Virus record (IMG/VR): IMGVR_UViG_3300044627_004059
Coordinates: 1 to 54,978 of that record
Reading direction: 5' to 3' (one strand)
Length of the DNA: 54,978 bases
DNA from: a virus
This document shows, in pieces, positions 1 through 9,045 of this stretch. Position numbers and translations under genes: made by a program. The notes beneath the pieces were generated by a model that saw only the letters and a list, made by a program, of their open reading frames with translations, was not told the origin of the DNA and searched no databases. The stretch's first letter is position 1; each line of letters begins with the position of its first letter.

Positions 1-693
1 ACTACGGGACGTCCGAGTAATGCGTATCGAGGATTTAATTTTGCAGCCATGAACAAAGAAGATGGTACCCGTGATGCATTTTGTAGTCGATTTGATAATG
101 GCGCGTTAGTAGAAATGGATTTTGATGCATATCACGTTAGATTGATTGCACGTTTAATTGGATACGAATTGCCATCAGAATCTGTACATGAATATTTTGG
201 TCATTTTTATTTTGATACGGATACGTTAACTGAAGAACAGTATGAACAAAGCAAACAAATTACGTTTAGATTGTTATATGGAGGAATAGATCGAGAATTT
301 CTATCAATTCCATTTTTTGCAAAAATCAATGATTTTATTTATTCGTTATGGAATACTTGGAAAACTAAAAAATACATAGAAACTCCCATATTGCAAAGAC
401 GTATAACTTCAGAACAAATTACCAATCCTACGGCTAACAAAGTATTCAATTATTACTTACAGGCATTGGAAACTGAAGTATCTGTAAAAAAATTACAAGC
501 CATATCTGCATTATTAAAATCATACGAAACTAAATTAATATTGTATACGTATGATAGCGTTTTGTTAGATAGTAAATTTGAAGAAGCCAAAGATCTTATT
601 CCACAAATAAAAGAAACGTTGGAACAAGGCAATTTTCCGGTAAAAGTGAAAGTTGCCGATATTTATAGTAAAATGAAAACAGTCTCGTTATGA
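1..693 (+). CDS. Family A DNA polymerase, C-terminal part (5' truncated)
   Basis: The reading frame is open from base 1, so the true start lies upstream and the ATG at 49 is internal. The first residues read TTGRPSN, then NFAAMNKEDGTR, which matches the region before motif A of PolI-type polymerases. Motif A follows as DFDAYHVR (compare DYSQIELR), motif B as SKQITFRLLYGG (compare AKAINFGLIYG) and motif C as TYDSVLLD (compare VHDELVFE). Both catalytic aspartates and the motif B Lys, Phe and Tyr are kept. The motif A Glu, the motif B Arg, and the His and Glu of HDE are replaced. It would copy or repair phage DNA. It is odd because a full family B replicase lies at 14576-17080. It overlaps the next gene by 4 bases (ATGA). 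Confidence 0.8.
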   Translation, partial: TTGRPSNAYRGFNFAAMNKEDGTRDAFCSRFDNGALVEMDFDAYHVRLIARLIGYELPSESVHEYFGHFYFDTDTLTEEQYEQSKQITFRLLYGGIDREFLSIPFFAKINDFIYSLWNTWKTKKYIETPILQRRITSEQITNPTANKVFNYYLQALETEVSVKKLQAISALLKSYETKLILYTYDSVLLDSKFEEAKDLIPQIKETLEQGNFPVKVKVADIYSKMKTVSL

Positions 694-1940
694 ACATTGA
701 TATTGATTTAATATTAACAGAATGGTGTTATCGACTACCAAAAGGATATCCCACAACTTCCAGAGATTATGAAACATTGTATGATGTGTTACTTGAAGTT
801 GTAAATATATCCGCTGATGAAGCACGATTAATTGTAGAACGAGCTCGTGGAAACGTTAAACAGACAATTTCCGAATCCGTACAATTTGACTCGATTGAAA
901 ACCAATTATTAATCAATGCGATTCAACAAACAAATAAAACCAATGAATTTCGAGAATTCTTAAATTCATTGCCGACTGAAGCAGATGGTATAACGTTAAA
1001 CTTTTTAAATCAATTAAATTCAGAACAATCTGAAATGTTTGCATCTTTATTATATACGTTAAATGGCGTTAATGAAGATGAATTAAATACTATAAATTTT
1101 AGAACTGGTTTTTATTACGATTTATTTAAATTAGAAACCAAAGGTTTAGGAAAAGGAGAAATTTTATTAGCATCTCTAATAAAAGGATCTAAAATAAATG
1201 GAGGAGGCGTATCATTTGATATGACAGCAAATGGGCAATCCTACGAAATAAAAGATTATACCGGCGGTAAAGGAAATGCTAAATCAATCCGATTAGGTAC
1301 TAAAGGCAGCGTTACTAGATTTAAATTTTGGGATGAAATTGTAACAACTTTAAAAAGATTAGATCAATTACGAGGAACCATTGAAAATCCAAAATTTTCA
1401 TTTCATAAATATTTTAACGAAACTTTGTTAAATTGTATTGCATACTTAGATGAACGGAGAACATTTATTTTAGCCGGAAATTTAAATATGAAAGATAAAC
1501 AGTATTTAATGCAATTTTATCGAGAAGCAAATGCATTAAATTCTGAAATACAAGGTTATACTAACGTTATTTTACGCGGACCAAATGCGACGCCTATAGA
1601 AATGTCAATTCAACCATTAACTCAAGCAATCGATGGTTCTATAACTATAAAACCTATAGATGACGGTAGCCAAGATATTACATATATTAATACGGAACTT
1701 CGTCGATTGAAATACGTAAGAAATCCAGAAATGCTGGATGTTGATTTACAAGAAGCAGTTGATTCAATCATAGGCACTGATTTGCAATTTATCGTTTTCA
1801 GAAAAGATCGTATACGAGTTACAAATGAATTTAGATATGTAGTTATAGATGCCGGAAAAATACGTATAATAGAATCTGCAATTGGTTCAGATAAAATTGA
1901 TTTAAGTGATACGAATATAACTGAGGAATATGAACTTTGA
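690..1940 (+). CDS. Putative PD-(D/E)XK-type nuclease, 416 aa
   Basis: I do not recognise a named family. The middle of the protein (about residues 150-190) has the pattern GKGEILLASLIKG, then a strand containing FDM and, nine residues on, SYEIKDY. That is the E-(x)n-D-(x)n-ExK arrangement of the restriction-endonuclease-like fold. The N-terminal part, with LPKGYPTTSRDYETLYDVL, looks like a small helical domain. It overlaps the polymerase upstream (ATGA) and the next gene (TTGA), so the three are probably co-translated, which suggests a role in DNA processing. The nuclease call is inference from a short motif. A structural virion protein is an alternative. Confidence 0.4.
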   Translation: MNIDIDLILTEWCYRLPKGYPTTSRDYETLYDVLLEVVNISADEARLIVERARGNVKQTISESVQFDSIENQLLINAIQQTNKTNEFREFLNSLPTEADGITLNFLNQLNSEQSEMFASLLYTLNGVNEDELNTINFRTGFYYDLFKLETKGLGKGEILLASLIKGSKINGGGVSFDMTANGQSYEIKDYTGGKGNAKSIRLGTKGSVTRFKFWDEIVTTLKRLDQLRGTIENPKFSFHKYFNETLLNCIAYLDERRTFILAGNLNMKDKQYLMQFYREANALNSEIQGYTNVILRGPNATPIEMSIQPLTQAIDGSITIKPIDDGSQDITYINTELRRLKYVRNPEMLDVDLQEAVDSIIGTDLQFIVFRKDRIRVTNEFRYVVIDAGKIRIIESAIGSDKIDLSDTNITEEYEL

Positions 1941-2323
1941 AAACACAACTACTTTGCACATTTGCACATCGTACGGATTTAAATATTATAACTGACTACA
2001 TACAAACAAACTATGAAATTCCAGAACGCAGAATATTTGTATTTGCAAATGTAGACTTAACAGATAATTTGTATTGCACTTATAATGCAAATGAAACGGC
2101 ACGAAGAGGACAAAATACAATAAGCATACATCGTAAAAAAGAAACCAATACTTTGTATACGGTTAATGCACTTAACGAAGTTATTCGCAAAGTAAACAAT
2201 GGCATATTAGACAAAACATATCAGTTAGATTGGACGCGTTATCAAAATTCATTTATACTTACAGATGACGTTGGATACCGAGTTATCAATTTGGTTTTCT
2301 TTAAGAAAATTACCTGGAATTGA
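1937..2323 (+). CDS. Hypothetical protein, 128 aa, TTG start
   Basis: No family recognised. The protein is soluble, with alternating strands and helices, and no cysteine motif or membrane segment. I chose the TTG at 1937 because GAGGAA lies about eight bases upstream and the TTG overlaps the stop of the preceding gene (TTGA), as in other coupled pairs here. The nearby ATG at 1930 is in a different frame. It ends just before the promoter of the ssDNA-binding protein, so it closes the polymerase-nuclease operon. Confidence 0.55.
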   Translation: MKTQLLCTFAHRTDLNIITDYIQTNYEIPERRIFVFANVDLTDNLYCTYNANETARRGQNTISIHRKKETNTLYTVNALNEVIRKVNNGILDKTYQLDWTRYQNSFILTDDVGYRVINLVFFKKITWN

Positions 2324-2352
2324 TATTTATTTATATAAATTTAATTAATTAT

Positions 2353-2381
2353 TTTGATTTAACGATTTAATTACTTATATT
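2353..2381 (+). promoter_or_regulatory. Putative Bacteroidetes-type promoter for the ssDNA-binding protein
   Basis: TTTG at 2353-2356 is followed after 19 bases by TATATT at 2376-2381, in the 105-base AT-rich gap before the gp32 homologue. The same TTTG-N19/20-TATATT arrangement recurs before other genes in the window and resembles the Bacteroidetes TTTG / TAnnTTTG consensus. A strong AAGGAG ribosome site precedes the ATG at 2429. TATTTATT at 2324-2331 lies just upstream. Confidence 0.5.
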
Positions 2382-2428
2382 GTAATTAATATTTTATATT
2401 TTATTAACCATTTAAAAGGAGTTAACTA

Positions 2429-3208
2429 ATGGCACTTAATTTAGACGCTATTAAAGCAAAGCTTAATCAGTTGAACAAAGCTGATGACAAAAAACAAAAT
2501 TTGTGGAAACCTGAAGCAGGTAAGACACGTATCCGCATCGTACCGTATGTACATCGCAAAGAAAATCCATTTCTAGAATTGTATTTCCATTATGACATTG
2601 GTAAGCGTTCTATGCTTTCTCCAATAACTTTTGGCAATGCCGATCCAATCGTAGAGTTTTCAGACAAACTTAAAAAGACTGGCGATAAGGATGAATGGCT
2701 AATGGGTCGTAAGATTGAACCAAAAATGAGAACTTACGTTCCTGTAATCATTCGAGGAAAAGAATCTGAAGGTGTTAAGTTTTGGGGATTCGGAAAAACA
2801 ATTTACACAGAATTGCTTTCAATTATTTCAGATCCAGATTATGGAGACATTACGGATCTAATGAATGGACGTGATATCGATGTAGAATTTACTCCAGCAG
2901 ACGCACCGGGAGCATATCCTAAAACAGCAATTCGAGTTAAGCCTAACACACAGCCAGCTACCGAAGACAAATCAATTGCTGAAAAAATCATGAATCAACC
3001 AGAAATTACTGATTTGTTTCCAGAACCAACTTATGAAGAATTGGAACAAGCATTGGCTGAATGGATGAATCCAGAAAATGCAGATTCGGATGTAGCATCA
3101 AACGAAGAAGAAGAAACTCAAAGTGCTCCAGCTCCAGCAAAAGCATCTAAGCCTGTAGCAGGTAAAGTTGATGACGTTGCATCAGCATTCAATGATCTTT
3201 TCAATTAA
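2429..3208 (+). CDS. Single-stranded DNA-binding protein (T4 gp32-like)
   Basis: 259 residues. It would coat ssDNA during phage replication and recombination. The N-terminal LNQLNKADDKKQNLWKP, followed by GKTRIRIVPYVHRKENPF and a YFHYD strand, matches T4-like gp32 proteins, whose core opens with the same W-x-P-x2-G-x3-RIxP pattern. The zinc cysteines of T4 gp32 are absent, as in many distant members. The C-terminus is acidic, then has an Ala/Pro linker and ends in DDVASAFNDLFN, the usual partner-binding tail. It has a strong AAGGAG site and its own promoter, fitting high expression. The UvsX gene follows after 10 bases. Confidence 0.8.
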   Translation: MALNLDAIKAKLNQLNKADDKKQNLWKPEAGKTRIRIVPYVHRKENPFLELYFHYDIGKRSMLSPITFGNADPIVEFSDKLKKTGDKDEWLMGRKIEPKMRTYVPVIIRGKESEGVKFWGFGKTIYTELLSIISDPDYGDITDLMNGRDIDVEFTPADAPGAYPKTAIRVKPNTQPATEDKSIAEKIMNQPEITDLFPEPTYEELEQALAEWMNPENADSDVASNEEEETQSAPAPAKASKPVAGKVDDVASAFNDLFN

Positions 3209-3218
3209 GGAGTTGTAA

Positions 3219-4382
3219 ATGGCAAAGAGTAAAAGCAAACTAGAACTGGAAGATGCGTTAGCAAATACCTTGGCGGATAGCATTAACAAGCAATTCAAAG
3301 GTCAAGCATTAAAAACTGCATTCTTCTTAGATGGCGATGATGATGCGCCTAGCAATGTTAAAGATTGGATTTCATCAGGTTGCGACTCACTCGATTTAGC
3401 AATTTCAAATCGACCGAACGGAGGATTCCCAGTAGGTCGAATTACCGAAATTACCGGTTTAGAAGCTTCTGGAAAATCATTGTTGGCATCGCACGCATTA
3501 TCAGAAACTCAAAAGAAAGGCGGATTGGCAGTATATATCGATACAGAGTCTGCAACTAGTACAGAGTTTTTACAAGCTATCGGCGTTGATTTGAAAACGA
3601 TGTTATATGTTCCATTAGAAACCATTGAAGAGATTTTTGAAACCATCGAAACAATTGTAGAACAAGTACGTAAATCGAATAAAGATCGTTTAGTAACGAT
3701 TGTAGTGGATTCGGTAATGGGCGCATCTACAAAAATTGAAATGGCGGCAGAATATGATAAAGATGGTTATGCAACTAGTAAGTCAATCATTCTTTCAAAA
3801 GCAATGCGTAAAGTTACCAATTGGATTGCACGAGAAAATATATGTTTGATATTTACAAATCAGTTACGTACTAAATTAGGCGTTTCGTTCGGAGATGCTT
3901 GGACGACATCAGGAGGTAAAGCTATTCCATTCCACGCATCAGTTAGATTGCGATTGAAAAATACCGGAATGATTAAAGCAAAAATCAACGGAGTTGAACA
4001 AGTAGTCGGAAGCAAAACCGAAGTGCAAGTTGTTAAGAACAGAATGGGACCTCCACACCGCAAAGTGAATTACGATATCTATTATGATTCGGGTATTGAC
4101 AATCATGGCGGTTGGTTAGAAATCATGAAGAAGTTTGATTTAGTTAAACAAGCCGGCGCACATTATACATTGGATGATGTAGATATCGATACCGGTGAAG
4201 TATTTGGCGAAATTAAATTTCAATCAAAAAACTTTGTTGAAAAAGTAATTGACAACAAAGAAATTAAAGATCGATTGTATAAAAGAATTTGCGATGCATA
4301 CATTTTTAAATACCAAGCAGGTATTGATGGTGGCATTGACGATGTAATAATCGATGAAACAGTTATAGATGAAGAAGGCTAA
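3219..4382 (+). CDS. uvsX: RecA-like recombinase (T4 UvsX-like)
   Basis: 387 residues. An ATP-dependent strand-exchange protein that would act with the gp32 homologue in recombination-dependent replication. Walker A is GLEASGKS at residues 80-87. The Walker B strand is LVTIVVDSVMG near 157-167. The segment IFTNQLRTKLGVSFGD matches the L2 and ssDNA-binding region of RecA and UvsX. The N-terminal WISSGCDSLDLAISN and GGFPVGRITEI are typical of phage RecA cores. The stop overlaps the next start (TAATG). The ribosome site is AAGGAG, eight bases upstream. Confidence 0.9.
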   Translation: MAKSKSKLELEDALANTLADSINKQFKGQALKTAFFLDGDDDAPSNVKDWISSGCDSLDLAISNRPNGGFPVGRITEITGLEASGKSLLASHALSETQKKGGLAVYIDTESATSTEFLQAIGVDLKTMLYVPLETIEEIFETIETIVEQVRKSNKDRLVTIVVDSVMGASTKIEMAAEYDKDGYATSKSIILSKAMRKVTNWIARENICLIFTNQLRTKLGVSFGDAWTTSGGKAIPFHASVRLRLKNTGMIKAKINGVEQVVGSKTEVQVVKNRMGPPHRKVNYDIYYDSGIDNHGGWLEIMKKFDLVKQAGAHYTLDDVDIDTGEVFGEIKFQSKNFVEKVIDNKEIKDRLYKRICDAYIFKYQAGIDGGIDDVIIDETVIDEEG

Positions 4383-5446
4383 TGAATAAGTATCAAGAGC
4401 TGTTCAAAAAGTTACAACAAGAAAAAGTAAACGGTCCATCGGATGTCAATGATCATGTCATGGTATTCGATGGATTGAATACTTTCATTAGGGCTTTTGG
4501 AGCGACGCCATCCACAAATGAAGATGGTGACCATATTGGCGGTATTACGGGATTTTTATTTTCTATAGGAAAAGTAGTTCGAGATTTTCGTCCTAGTAGA
4601 TGCGTAATTGTATTTGACGGTCGCGGAGGGTCTGCACGACGTAAGAAAATTAACGGCGACTACAAAGCAAATAGAGCCAATAAAACTAGATTACGTAGAC
4701 ACGATCATCAACAATTTGCTACAATAGAAGATGAACAAGAAGCTATGCGTTGGCAATTTAGTAGATTGGTATCGTATTTAGATAATTTGCCAGTTACATT
4801 TTTAGCAATCGATGGCATTGAAGCAGATGACACAATTGCGTATATTGCGGATATGTATCAGGACGTTGCTAAAAAAATTACAATTGTATCTACGGATCGC
4901 GATTTTTATCAATTAATAGATAGCAAGTTACAAGTTTGGTCTCCCATTAAAAAGAAGATGTATGACGAAGCTGCAATAATAGAAGAATTTGGCGTTCATC
5001 CGATTAATTATGTAGTTTATAGAACATTTACGGGAGATGCATCTGATAATATTGCCGGCGTAGATGGAATTGGTCCAAAGACTATTTTAAAGACATTTCC
5101 AGAATTAGCAAATAATACGGAATTTACATTGGAAGATTTACGAAATAAATGCAATGATAAACGTGTATTAAAAGAAGGTAAATCTTATCAAAAAGTATTG
5201 GATAATTACGATACTATTGAAATGAATTATCGTTTAATGAACATTAAACTTTTAAATATTCCAGCACAAAATTGTAGTACTATACGAGGTATTATGCAAC
5301 AACCAATTCCAATGTTAAACAGACAAGAATTTCAAAGATTGTTTATGCAAGATAAAATGTGGAATACCATGAAAAATCTTCCGGAGTGGTTAACTAATAC
5401 TTGGCTTTCATTAAATGCATTTGCACAACAAACTCACAAAAAATAA
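4382..5446 (+). CDS. rnh: FEN-family 5'-3' exonuclease / RNase H (T4 Rnh-like)
   Basis: 354 residues. It would remove RNA primers and 5' flaps from lagging-strand fragments. The acidic metal ligands are visible in order: VFDGLNTF at the N-terminus, IVFDGRGGSARRK, GIEADDTIAY, STDRDFYQL, and the helix-hairpin-helix segment TGDASDNIAGVDGIGPKT. This is the standard order of the FEN/5'-nuclease family, and the length fits T4 RNase H (305 aa) plus a small extension. It is coupled to uvsX by TAATG. Confidence 0.9.
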   Translation: MNKYQELFKKLQQEKVNGPSDVNDHVMVFDGLNTFIRAFGATPSTNEDGDHIGGITGFLFSIGKVVRDFRPSRCVIVFDGRGGSARRKKINGDYKANRANKTRLRRHDHQQFATIEDEQEAMRWQFSRLVSYLDNLPVTFLAIDGIEADDTIAYIADMYQDVAKKITIVSTDRDFYQLIDSKLQVWSPIKKKMYDEAAIIEEFGVHPINYVVYRTFTGDASDNIAGVDGIGPKTILKTFPELANNTEFTLEDLRNKCNDKRVLKEGKSYQKVLDNYDTIEMNYRLMNIKLLNIPAQNCSTIRGIMQQPIPMLNRQEFQRLFMQDKMWNTMKNLPEWLTNTWLSLNAFAQQTHKK

Positions 5447-5476
5447 TTTGGATAATAAGTATCTTTTTAATATTAT
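5447..5476 (+). promoter_or_regulatory. Putative promoter upstream of the helicase
   Basis: TTTG at 5447-5450 and TATTAT at 5471-5476, separated by 20 bases, directly after the RNase H stop and six bases before the helicase ATG at 5483. The downstream box fits the TATATT pattern less well than the other sites. Confidence 0.35.
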
Positions 5477-5482
5477 TGTTAC

Positions 5483-6850
5483 ATGACAGATAAATTAAGT
5501 GAATATGGTTGGGGCTTTCAAGTAAAAGTAATAGCCGCTATGTTTACAGATAGAATATTTTTACAACAAATTGCAGATATTATTCGTCCGGATTATTTTG
5601 AATCAGACGCAAACAGCTGGTTATTAGAAATAATTTTAAATCATTTTAATGAATACAAGACGCCTCCATCAAAAGATGTATTAAAGGTTAAATTAACTGA
5701 ATTAAGTGATGATGGTCCAGAATCCATTTTAAAGACTGCAATATTAGAACAACTTAAAGATGTATTCCGATACATGGAATCGGATGATTTAACATTTGTA
5801 AAAGATGAAATTTTAAATTTTTGTAAGAATCAAGAAATCAAACGAGCAATAATGGATTCGGTAAATTTGCTTCAAAGAGGCAATTACGATGAAATTAAAA
5901 GTAAGATTGATACGGCAATGAAAGCTGGTGCAGATACCAATATTGGATTAGAATACAAAAGCAATATATCTGCACGTTATGCCGAAGCATCTAGACATAC
6001 TATTACTACAGGTTGGGATGTTATTGATGATTTAATGGATGGAGGATTAGCACCGGGAGAATTAGGTGTAGTAATGGCACCGGCTGGTATTGGTAAATCT
6101 TGGATGCTTATTAATATCGGTGCAAATGCAGTTAAAGCCGGACATTGCGTTATACATTATACATTAGAACTCAATGAAAATTACGTAGGTCAACGTTATG
6201 ATTCAGTATTAACCGGAATCAATGCACAGACTTTGAAACATCATCAAGATACCGTTGAAGAAAAAATGAAAACACTTCAAGGCGATTTGATTGTTAAATA
6301 TTTTCCAACTAAGTCAGTAGGAGTTATGGGACTCAAAGCTCATTTAGAAAAAACAATTATGCTAGGAAATAAACCTGCATTAGTAATTGTGGATTACGGC
6401 GATTTGTTGAAAATTAATGCAAAAAAGGACAAACACGAAGCATTAGAAGAGTTGTACGAAGAGTTACGAGGAATGGCAGGGGAATATGATATTCCGGTTT
6501 GGACCGCGTCACAAGCAGGTAGAAGTGCCTTAGAAGAAGACGTCATCGAAGCAGATAAAATTGCATCATCATACGGTAAAGTGATGGTGGCTGATTTCTT
6601 AATGTCACTTTCTAGAAAAGTAGAAGATAAAATGTCTGGTACTGGTAGAGGGCATGTTATTAAGAATAGATTCGGTCCAGATGGTATTACGTTACCTAGT
6701 AAAATTAATACTAATAATGGACAATTTCAATTCTTTGAACCGCAAACTAGTCAAGGTAAACAAACCACTCAAACTATGAAAACCGGTGAGAATATTTTAA
6801 AGAAAAATTTAGCACAAAGATTCAAAGATATGGGCGGAACTTTAGGCTAA
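5483..6850 (+). CDS. Replicative DNA helicase (DnaB / T4 gp41-like)
   Basis: 455 residues. A hexameric helicase that unwinds the fork ahead of the family B polymerase. There is an N-terminal helical domain (about 1-150), then the RecA-like motor: Walker A APAGIGKS near 199-206, Walker B LVIVDYGDL near 299-307, then WTASQAGRSA and the C-terminal KNRFGPDG arginine-finger region. Walker A is preceded by GGLAPGELGVVM, as in DnaB and gp41. The matching primase (gp61) is not in this window. A terminator follows at 6869-6900. Confidence 0.88.
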   Translation: MTDKLSEYGWGFQVKVIAAMFTDRIFLQQIADIIRPDYFESDANSWLLEIILNHFNEYKTPPSKDVLKVKLTELSDDGPESILKTAILEQLKDVFRYMESDDLTFVKDEILNFCKNQEIKRAIMDSVNLLQRGNYDEIKSKIDTAMKAGADTNIGLEYKSNISARYAEASRHTITTGWDVIDDLMDGGLAPGELGVVMAPAGIGKSWMLINIGANAVKAGHCVIHYTLELNENYVGQRYDSVLTGINAQTLKHHQDTVEEKMKTLQGDLIVKYFPTKSVGVMGLKAHLEKTIMLGNKPALVIVDYGDLLKINAKKDKHEALEELYEELRGMAGEYDIPVWTASQAGRSALEEDVIEADKIASSYGKVMVADFLMSLSRKVEDKMSGTGRGHVIKNRFGPDGITLPSKINTNNGQFQFFEPQTSQGKQTTQTMKTGENILKKNLAQRFKDMGGTLG

Positions 6851-6854
6851 AACA

Positions 6855-6862
6855 TATTTATA
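6855..6862 (+). promoter_or_regulatory. TATTTATA box
   Basis: TATTTATA five bases after the helicase stop. The same octamer recurs in other intergenic gaps. It is the reverse complement of the T4 late promoter box TATAAATA, so its working strand is uncertain. Confidence 0.25.
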
Positions 6863-6868
6863 CTAAAT

Positions 6869-6900
6869 AAGGTCCGGATGCTAAATTCGGTCCTTTTTTT
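6869..6900 (+). terminator. Rho-independent terminator after the helicase
   Basis: A stem AAGG-T-CCG (6869-6876) pairs with CGG-T-CCTT (6888-6895) with one central T-T mismatch and an 11-base loop. A run of T continues to 6900. It sits between the helicase stop (6850) and the ribonucleotide reductase start (6943) and separates the replication operon from the nucleotide genes. It is the only clear hairpin terminator I found in the window. Confidence 0.7.
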
Positions 6901-6942
6901 ATCTAAGAAACATTTATATTAATAACAAGGAGATTACAAAAA

Positions 6943-8799
6943 ATGGAGATTTCAAACAAAATTTTGAGTGAAATTACGGTGTATATGAAATATGCCAAGT
7001 ATGTTCCCGAACTCAATCGAAGAGAAACTTGGGAAGAATTAGTTACGAGAAACAAGCAAATGCACATTAAAAAATATCCGCAATTAACTGCAGAAATTGA
7101 AAATGCGTATCAGTTTGTATACAACAAAAAAGTCTTACCTTCAATGCGTAGTTTACAATTCGGAGGAAAACCAATTGAAATCTCCCCTAACCGAATTTAT
7201 AACTGTGCATATTTGCCAATTGACGATTATCGTGCATTTGGTGAAGCAATGTTCTTGTTATTAGGTGGTACTGGAGTAGGATATTCAGTACAAACACATC
7301 ACGTAGAAAAATTACCAGAAATACGTAAACCAAATCCAAAGAAAACTAGAAGATTCCTTATTGCAGATTCAATTGAAGGATGGGCAGATGCAGTAAAAGC
7401 ACTAGTTAAATCTTATTTTGAAGGCGGATCAACATTTACGTTTGATTTTTCGGATATTCGTGCTAAAGGTGCAAGATTGGTTACGTCAGGAGGAAAAGCT
7501 CCAGGTCCACAACCTTTAAAAGAATGTTTGATTAAATTAGCTGGTATTTTAGATGCAAAATCTGAAGGCGATAAATTAACGGCAATCGAAGTGCACGATA
7601 TGGTATGTCACGTTGCCGATGCTGTATTGGCAGGTGGTATTCGCAGAGCGGCTCTTATATCTTTGTTTTCGGCAGATGATGAAGAAATGATTGCGTGTAA
7701 ATCAGGCAATTGGTGGGAAACTAATCCACAACGAGGACGTGCTAATAATTCAGCAACTTTGATGCGACATAAACTCACTAAAGATTTTTTTATGGATCTT
7801 TGGAAACGAGTAGAATTATCAGGAGCAGGAGAACCAGGAATTTATCTTACAAATGATAAAGATTGGGGAACGAATCCATGTTGCGAAATTGCACTACGTC
7901 CATTCCAATTTTGTAACCTTTGTGAAGTAAATGCATCAGATATCGAATCGCAAGAAGATTTAGAAGCACGAGTGAAAGCTGCCGCATTTATCGGAACACT
8001 TCAAGCAGGTTACACTGATTTTCATTATCTACGTCCGGTATGGAAACGTACCACAGAAAAAGACGCACTTATCGGAGTATCAATGACAGGTATTGGATCT
8101 GGAACGGTATTGGGATATGATATGAAAGCTGCGGCTAAAACGGTTAAAGAAGAAAATGAACGAGTAGCAAATATCATTGGCATTAACAAATCAGCACGTA
8201 CTACGACAGTAAAACCGGCAGGAACTACATCATTAGCTTTAGGAACAAGTTCTGGAATACACGCATGGCACAATGATTATTATATTCGCAGAATACGAGT
8301 AGGAAAAAATGAAGCAATTTATTCTTATTTAGCAATCAATCATCCAGAACTAATTGAAGATGAATATTTCCGTCCACACGATACGGCTGTAATTTCTATT
8401 CCACAAAAAGCACCGGAAGGAGCTATCATGAGAACAGAATCTCCATTCCAATTATTGGATCGTATTAAAAAGGTTCATTTAGAATGGGTTAAACCAGGAC
8501 ACAGAAGCGGAAACAATACTCACAATGTATCTGCAACAGTTTCACTTAAAGCAGATGAATGGGAATTGGCTGGAGAATGGATGTGGACTAACAGAGACCA
8601 CTACAACGGATTGTCAGTTTTACCATATGATGGCGGTACATACACTCAAGCACCATTTGAAGATTGTAGCAAAGAAACATATGAAAACATGATGAAGTCT
8701 CTTCATAATATTGATTTGAGTCAAGTAATTGAATTAGATGATAACACCGATCTGTCAGGCGAATTAGCGTGTGCGGGTGGTGCGTGTGAGATTAAATAA
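6943..8799 (+). CDS. nrdJ: Class II (adenosylcobalamin-dependent) ribonucleoside-triphosphate reductase
   Basis: 618 residues. It would reduce ribonucleotides to deoxyribonucleotides for phage DNA synthesis using B12. The sequence matches the monomeric Lactobacillus-type enzyme: LPSMRSLQFGG, NCAYLPI, LLGGTGVGYSVQ, the radical-site segment NPCCEIALRPFQFCN starting at residue 311, and the C-terminal redox pair C610-AGGA-C615. A single chain without a small subunit fits class II. The thioredoxin at 13798 could be its reductant. An AAGGAG site lies upstream of the ATG. No B12 riboswitch is visible in the short leader. Confidence 0.9.
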   Translation: MEISNKILSEITVYMKYAKYVPELNRRETWEELVTRNKQMHIKKYPQLTAEIENAYQFVYNKKVLPSMRSLQFGGKPIEISPNRIYNCAYLPIDDYRAFGEAMFLLLGGTGVGYSVQTHHVEKLPEIRKPNPKKTRRFLIADSIEGWADAVKALVKSYFEGGSTFTFDFSDIRAKGARLVTSGGKAPGPQPLKECLIKLAGILDAKSEGDKLTAIEVHDMVCHVADAVLAGGIRRAALISLFSADDEEMIACKSGNWWETNPQRGRANNSATLMRHKLTKDFFMDLWKRVELSGAGEPGIYLTNDKDWGTNPCCEIALRPFQFCNLCEVNASDIESQEDLEARVKAAAFIGTLQAGYTDFHYLRPVWKRTTEKDALIGVSMTGIGSGTVLGYDMKAAAKTVKEENERVANIIGINKSARTTTVKPAGTTSLALGTSSGIHAWHNDYYIRRIRVGKNEAIYSYLAINHPELIEDEYFRPHDTAVISIPQKAPEGAIMRTESPFQLLDRIKKVHLEWVKPGHRSGNNTHNVSATVSLKADEWELAGEWMWTNRDHYNGLSVLPYDGGTYTQAPFEDCSKETYENMMKSLHNIDLSQVIELDDNTDLSGELACAGGACEIK

Positions 8800-9014
8800 T
8801 GATACAACCAGCAACAAAAGATTGGATACAACAATTATTCGTGAAGGAGTTTGGCAACAAGCTCCTTCCGAGTGATTTCTATTACGAAAATGGCAATCGA
8901 GTAATGACCGAATCATATCATGAAAGACGAGGTTCTTGTTGCGGTAACGGATGCCGGCATTGTCCATATGAACCCCGTCATGAAAAAGGTGTAAAAACTT
9001 TGAAAATTCAATAA
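8799..9014 (+). CDS. DUF5522-like cysteine-rich protein
   Basis: 71 residues. The segment YYENGNRVMTESYHERRG followed by CCGNGCRHCPYEP matches the DUF5522 pattern, a small family common in Bacteroidetes. The four cysteines suggest a bound metal or Fe-S cluster, which is inference. Function is unknown. Its ATG overlaps the reductase stop (TAATG), so it may support the reductase. Confidence 0.65.
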   Translation: MIQPATKDWIQQLFVKEFGNKLLPSDFYYENGNRVMTESYHERRGSCCGNGCRHCPYEPRHEKGVKTLKIQ

Positions 9015-9027
9015 AATATTCTATATT
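8999..9027 (+). promoter_or_regulatory. Putative promoter for folE
   Basis: TTTG at 8999-9002 and TATATT at 9022-9027, separated by 19 bases, overlapping the end of the DUF5522 gene. TATAAATA, the exact T4 late box, overlaps at 9027-9034, twelve bases before the folE ATG. Confidence 0.45.
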
Positions 9028-9045
9028 ATAAATAATATTCAAGTT

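Noticed and set aside
1622-1948. 108-residue minus-strand frame, the longest of several antisense frames at this end of the window
   Set aside because: It mirrors the plus-strand gene at 690-1940 with no ribosome site or conserved pattern. No minus-strand gene is supported anywhere in the window.
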